Source of the DNA: Paludibacteraceae bacterium
GTDB taxonomy: Bacteria > Bacteroidota > Bacteroidia > Bacteroidales > Paludibacteraceae
Assembly: GCA_905235505.1 (NCBI GenBank)
Contig: CAJOMJ010000001.1
Span: 120,952-184,951, forward strand
Direction: 5' to 3'
Length of the DNA stretch: 64,000 nucleotides
In this document: one piece after another, positions 61,407 to 64,000 of the stretch
Numbering within the stretch: position 1 is the stretch's first letter
Layout: each line of letters starts with the position of its first letter
Program-made: the position numbers and the translations under genes
Notes under the pieces: generated by a model
Seen by the model: the letters and a program-made list of their open reading frames with translations, nothing else
What the model was told of the DNA's origin: nothing
The model's database searches: none

Positions 61407-62528
61407 ATGAAATTTCAAGTATCAAGCGGCAGTCTATTGCTACAAATGCAAGCATTGAATCGTGTTATAGCCGCGAAGAACAGTTTGAAGATTCTCGAGA
61501 CAGTATTGTTTGATTTAGAGGGTAATACACTTACTCTCACGGCTTCAGACGGAGAGACAACGATGCGTACGAGCATTGAGGTAGAGGGCGAGGGAGCAGG
61601 CAAGGTAGCATTTGATGCCAAGCGTCTGCTTGACACCCTGAAGGAGTTCCCTGAGCAGCCATTGACGTTTGACATCAATGACCAGAACTTCGGATTGAAC
61701 ATAGCAAGTTCAAACGGCAACTACAGTTTTGTAGGCGTAAACGGGGCAGAGTATCCCGAGATGGCCATGCAACTTGAGGGTGCACAGCAGTTCGGCATTG
61801 CGGCTCAGACTCTGCTGGGCGCATTGAACAAGACAGTGTTCTGCACGGCAGACGACGAGATTCGTCCGGTGATGAACGGTGTATTCTTCGACTTGGCAGA
61901 GGACAAGATAACTCTTGTAGCCACCGATGCACACCGTCTGGTAAGATATATCAACGTGACTGCCCACACGGAGTCAGCTGCGAACTTCATTCTTCCGAAG
62001 AAGCCTGCCAATCTGCTAAGAAACGTGCTTCAGAAGGAGCAAGACGAGGTGATGGTAAGTTTCACGGACAAGAACGTAAGTTTCGTATTCGGCCAGACTA
62101 TGATTACCTGCCGTCAGATTGAGGGTCGTTTCCCGAACTACAATGCCGTAATTCCGCAGAACAACCAGAACAAGATAGTGGTTGACCGTCAGACCATTCT
62201 TATTGCTGCAAAGCGTGTATCGGTGTTTGCCAATCCGGGCACAGGGCTTATAAAACTTGCATTGAGCAACAATTCGATAAACATATCCGCGCAAGACATA
62301 GATTTCTCCACTTCGGCAGAGGAGACGATAGAGTGCAGTTACGACGGAGAGCCGATGAATATCGGTTTCAAGGCACCGTTCCTGATAGACATATTGTCTG
62401 CAGTACAATCGAACGAGGTGGTAATAGAACTCTCGGACCCGAGCAAGGCAGGTTTGATATTGCCATTCGAGAACGAGGAGGGCGAAGACATAGTGATGTT
62501 GCTGATGCCGATGCTGCTTAATGACTAA
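61407..62528 (+). CDS. dnaN: DNA polymerase III sliding clamp (beta subunit)
   Basis: 373 residues, three clamp domains of about 120 residues each. Blocks LLLQMQALNRVIAAKNSLKIL near the start (split), FVGVNGAEYPEM, LVATDAHRLVRY in the middle and the C-terminal LLMPMLLND with the expected pocket. The clamp holds polymerase III and repair proteins, including MutS, on DNA. It is not next to dnaA here. Confidence 0.97.
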   Translation: MKFQVSSGSLLLQMQALNRVIAAKNSLKILETVLFDLEGNTLTLTASDGETTMRTSIEVEGEGAGKVAFDAKRLLDTLKEFPEQPLTFDINDQNFGLNIASSNGNYSFVGVNGAEYPEMAMQLEGAQQFGIAAQTLLGALNKTVFCTADDEIRPVMNGVFFDLAEDKITLVATDAHRLVRYINVTAHTESAANFILPKKPANLLRNVLQKEQDEVMVSFTDKNVSFVFGQTMITCRQIEGRFPNYNAVIPQNNQNKIVVDRQTILIAAKRVSVFANPGTGLIKLALSNNSINISAQDIDFSTSAEETIECSYDGEPMNIGFKAPFLIDILSAVQSNEVVIELSDPSKAGLILPFENEEGEDIVMLLMPMLLND

Positions 62529-62555
62529 GACGACAGACATAAAGCAGATTAGCGT

Positions 62556-63329
62556 ATGCGACTAAAGTTAACGAAACCCATAGTATTCTTCGATTTGGAG
62601 ACAACCGGTCTGAACATTGCTTCAGACCGGATTGTTGAATTATCGTACCACAAGTTGTATCCGAACGGCAGCAGCGAGTCGAAGACCTACCGAATAAATC
62701 CGGAGATGCACATACCCGAAGCGACATCTGCCATTCACGGGATTACAGACGACGATGTACGCGACTGCCCTGTGTTTGCACAGATAGCGAAAGAGGTGGT
62801 ACACGTGTTGGAAGGTTGCGATATAGCCGGATATAACAGTAACAGTTTTGATGTACCATTGCTTGCGGAGGAGTTGATAAGGGCGGGTTCGGACTTCGAC
62901 CTGAAGCGTTGCAGGTTTATAGATGCATACATTATCTTCACGAAGAACGAGCCCCGCAACCTTAGTGCGGCATACAGGTTTTACTGCGGAAAGAGTTTGG
63001 AGAATGCCCACAGTGCCAATGCCGATACAGAGGCGACATACGAGGTGCTGATGGCGCAACTTGAGAAGTACGACAATCTGCCTGACACGGTAGAGGGCTT
63101 GGCGGAATACACTTCTTTCAACAGGTCCGCCGACTTTACGGGCAAGATAGTGTACGACAAGGAAGGCGTAGAGATATTCAACTTCGGCAAATACAAGGGT
63201 CAGAGAGTGAGAGACGTGTTGCAGAAAGACACGGGTTATTACGGCTGGCTTATGCAGGGAGAATTCCCGCAGTACATGAAGAAAGTGATTACGAGGATAT
63301 TTGTGGAGAGCAGGAAGAAAGGGGCATAA
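62556..63329 (+). CDS. DnaQ-like 3'-5' exonuclease
   Basis: 257 residues. DEDDh exonuclease: VFFDLETTGL with Asp13 and Glu15, IAGYNSNSFDVPLLAEEL, and HSANADTEATYEV for the His and last Asp. A C-terminal extension (about 195-257) with FGKYKGQRVRDVLQKDTGYYGWL (two segments) resembles the DUF3820-type domain found on such nucleases. It may proofread or act in repair; it follows dnaN by 27 bp and is probably co-transcribed. Confidence 0.9.
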   Translation: MRLKLTKPIVFFDLETTGLNIASDRIVELSYHKLYPNGSSESKTYRINPEMHIPEATSAIHGITDDDVRDCPVFAQIAKEVVHVLEGCDIAGYNSNSFDVPLLAEELIRAGSDFDLKRCRFIDAYIIFTKNEPRNLSAAYRFYCGKSLENAHSANADTEATYEVLMAQLEKYDNLPDTVEGLAEYTSFNRSADFTGKIVYDKEGVEIFNFGKYKGQRVRDVLQKDTGYYGWLMQGEFPQYMKKVITRIFVESRKKGA

Positions 63330-63344
63330 AAAAACGAGAGAGTA

Positions 63345-64000
63345 TTGAGTGTACGGGTTCACATATTAGGTTCAGGTTCCGCCAAGCCGACAGCGACACT
63401 GACTCCGAGCAGTCAGGTGCTGCAGATGTGCGACAAGCAGTTCATGATAGACTGCGGAGAGGGCACGCAGATAAACATGGCAGTGATGGGGCTACGGACT
63501 CCGAGGCTTGACAACATCTTTATCTCCCATCTGCACGGAGACCATTGTTTCGGGCTGATAGGGCTTCTCTCAACATGGGCGATGACAGGCCGCACGCGCA
63601 GCGTGACGATACATGCCCACCCCGACCTTGAGAAGATAATGACTCCCATGCTCAACTATTTCTCAACAGAGATGCCGTACGAAGTAAGGTTCAACCATAT
63701 CAATCCGCAGAAACACGAGTTGATATACGAGGACAGGACAATGACGGTGAAGACGCTGCCGTTGAAGCACAAGGTGCCATGTTGCGGTTTTCTCTTTGAG
63801 GAGAAGCAGCGTCCGCCTCATATACGGAAGGAGATGATAGAGGCATACGAGATACCTCTGACGGAGATACCAGCGATAAAAGCGGGTGCGGACTTTGTGA
63901 CGGCAGACGGCAGAGTGATAGAGAACAGCAGACTCACCTACCCTTCAGAGGCGCCATACCGCTATGCCTATTGCTCGGATACGGCATACACAGAGAAGAT
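63345..64000 (+). CDS. rnz: ribonuclease Z (partial, 3' end outside window)
   Basis: Open from a TTG at 63345 to the window end, about 218 residues. The TTG start is chosen because the family N-terminus VRVHILGSGSAKPT begins two codons later and no in-frame ATG or GTG lies between it and the preceding stop at 63327; GAGAG upstream could serve as ribosome site. The metallo-beta-lactamase motif HLHGDH (in NIFISHLHGDHCFGL) binds two zinc ions; FMIDCGEGTQ and YCSDTAYT are further RNase Z blocks. It matures tRNA 3' ends. Confidence 0.92.
   Translation, partial: MSVRVHILGSGSAKPTATLTPSSQVLQMCDKQFMIDCGEGTQINMAVMGLRTPRLDNIFISHLHGDHCFGLIGLLSTWAMTGRTRSVTIHAHPDLEKIMTPMLNYFSTEMPYEVRFNHINPQKHELIYEDRTMTVKTLPLKHKVPCCGFLFEEKQRPPHIRKEMIEAYEIPLTEIPAIKAGADFVTADGRVIENSRLTYPSEAPYRYAYCSDTAYTEK

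Overview
The window looks like chromosomal DNA from an anaerobic member of the Bacteroidales (Bacteroidota) that is not a typical Bacteroides. The evidence is the type IX secretion core (porP-K-L-M-N), an Rnf complex preceded by rseC, BACON and Cthe_2159-type surface proteins, DUF3098/DUF2795/DUF4956/DUF2490 genes, and at least eleven promoters of the Bacteroidota form TTG-N19/20-TAnnTTTG. No rRNA, tRNA, CRISPR array, transposase or integrase was recognised. Identification is from sequence reading only; no database search was run.

Layout. 1-5.0 kb: end of a TonB-dependent receptor, mutS, argS. 5.1-10.8 kb: envelope operon with a DUF6089-like barrel, uppS, bamA, two ompH/skp genes and a 39-codon ORF. 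10.9-14.4 kb: MFS transporter, murF and a membrane-anchored coiled-coil protein. 14.5-24.3 kb (minus): starch locus with two secreted GH13 enzymes around a 1349-residue non-catalytic protein built of carbohydrate-binding-like repeats; the three proteins end in three different C-terminal tails. 24.4-34.3 kb (minus): rseC, a three-gene AT-rich lipoprotein/cysteine-peptidase/lipoprotein insert, rnfB, rnfC, a hotdog thioesterase, rnfD, rnfG, rnfE, rnfA and trmO. 34.5-41.0 kb (plus): CDF metal exporter, ftsK, lolA-like, trxB, rpsO, ung. 41.0-47.4 kb (minus): a BACON lipoprotein, then a five-gene unit (Cthe_2159-like beta-helix, YD-type small protein, VTC/TTM polyphosphate-polymerase-like protein, DUF4956 membrane protein, DUF2490 barrel) with its own promoter and terminator. 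47.5-52.3 kb (minus): ftsX, an AT-rich lipoprotein, DUF3098, uppP, truB, queA. 52.3-58.8 kb (minus): the T9SS operon with DUF2795 in front. 58.8-61.0 kb (minus): murI, a methyltransferase, pduO-type adenosyltransferase. 61.4-64.0 kb (plus): dnaN, a DnaQ-like exonuclease and the start of ribonuclease Z.

How the genes fit together. The T9SS operon can export the amylase at 21.4-24.3 kb, which carries a canonical T9SS sorting domain. UppS, UppP, MurF and MurI serve peptidoglycan and lipid-carrier synthesis; BamA, Skp and LolA-like proteins serve outer-membrane assembly; Rnf would couple ferredoxin oxidation to an ion gradient. The least explained parts are the peptidase/lipoprotein cassette inside the rse-rnf unit, where a 133-135 bp duplication and a 2-bp frameshift show recent rearrangement, and the VTC-DUF4956-beta-helix unit, a coherent candidate for an undescribed envelope system.
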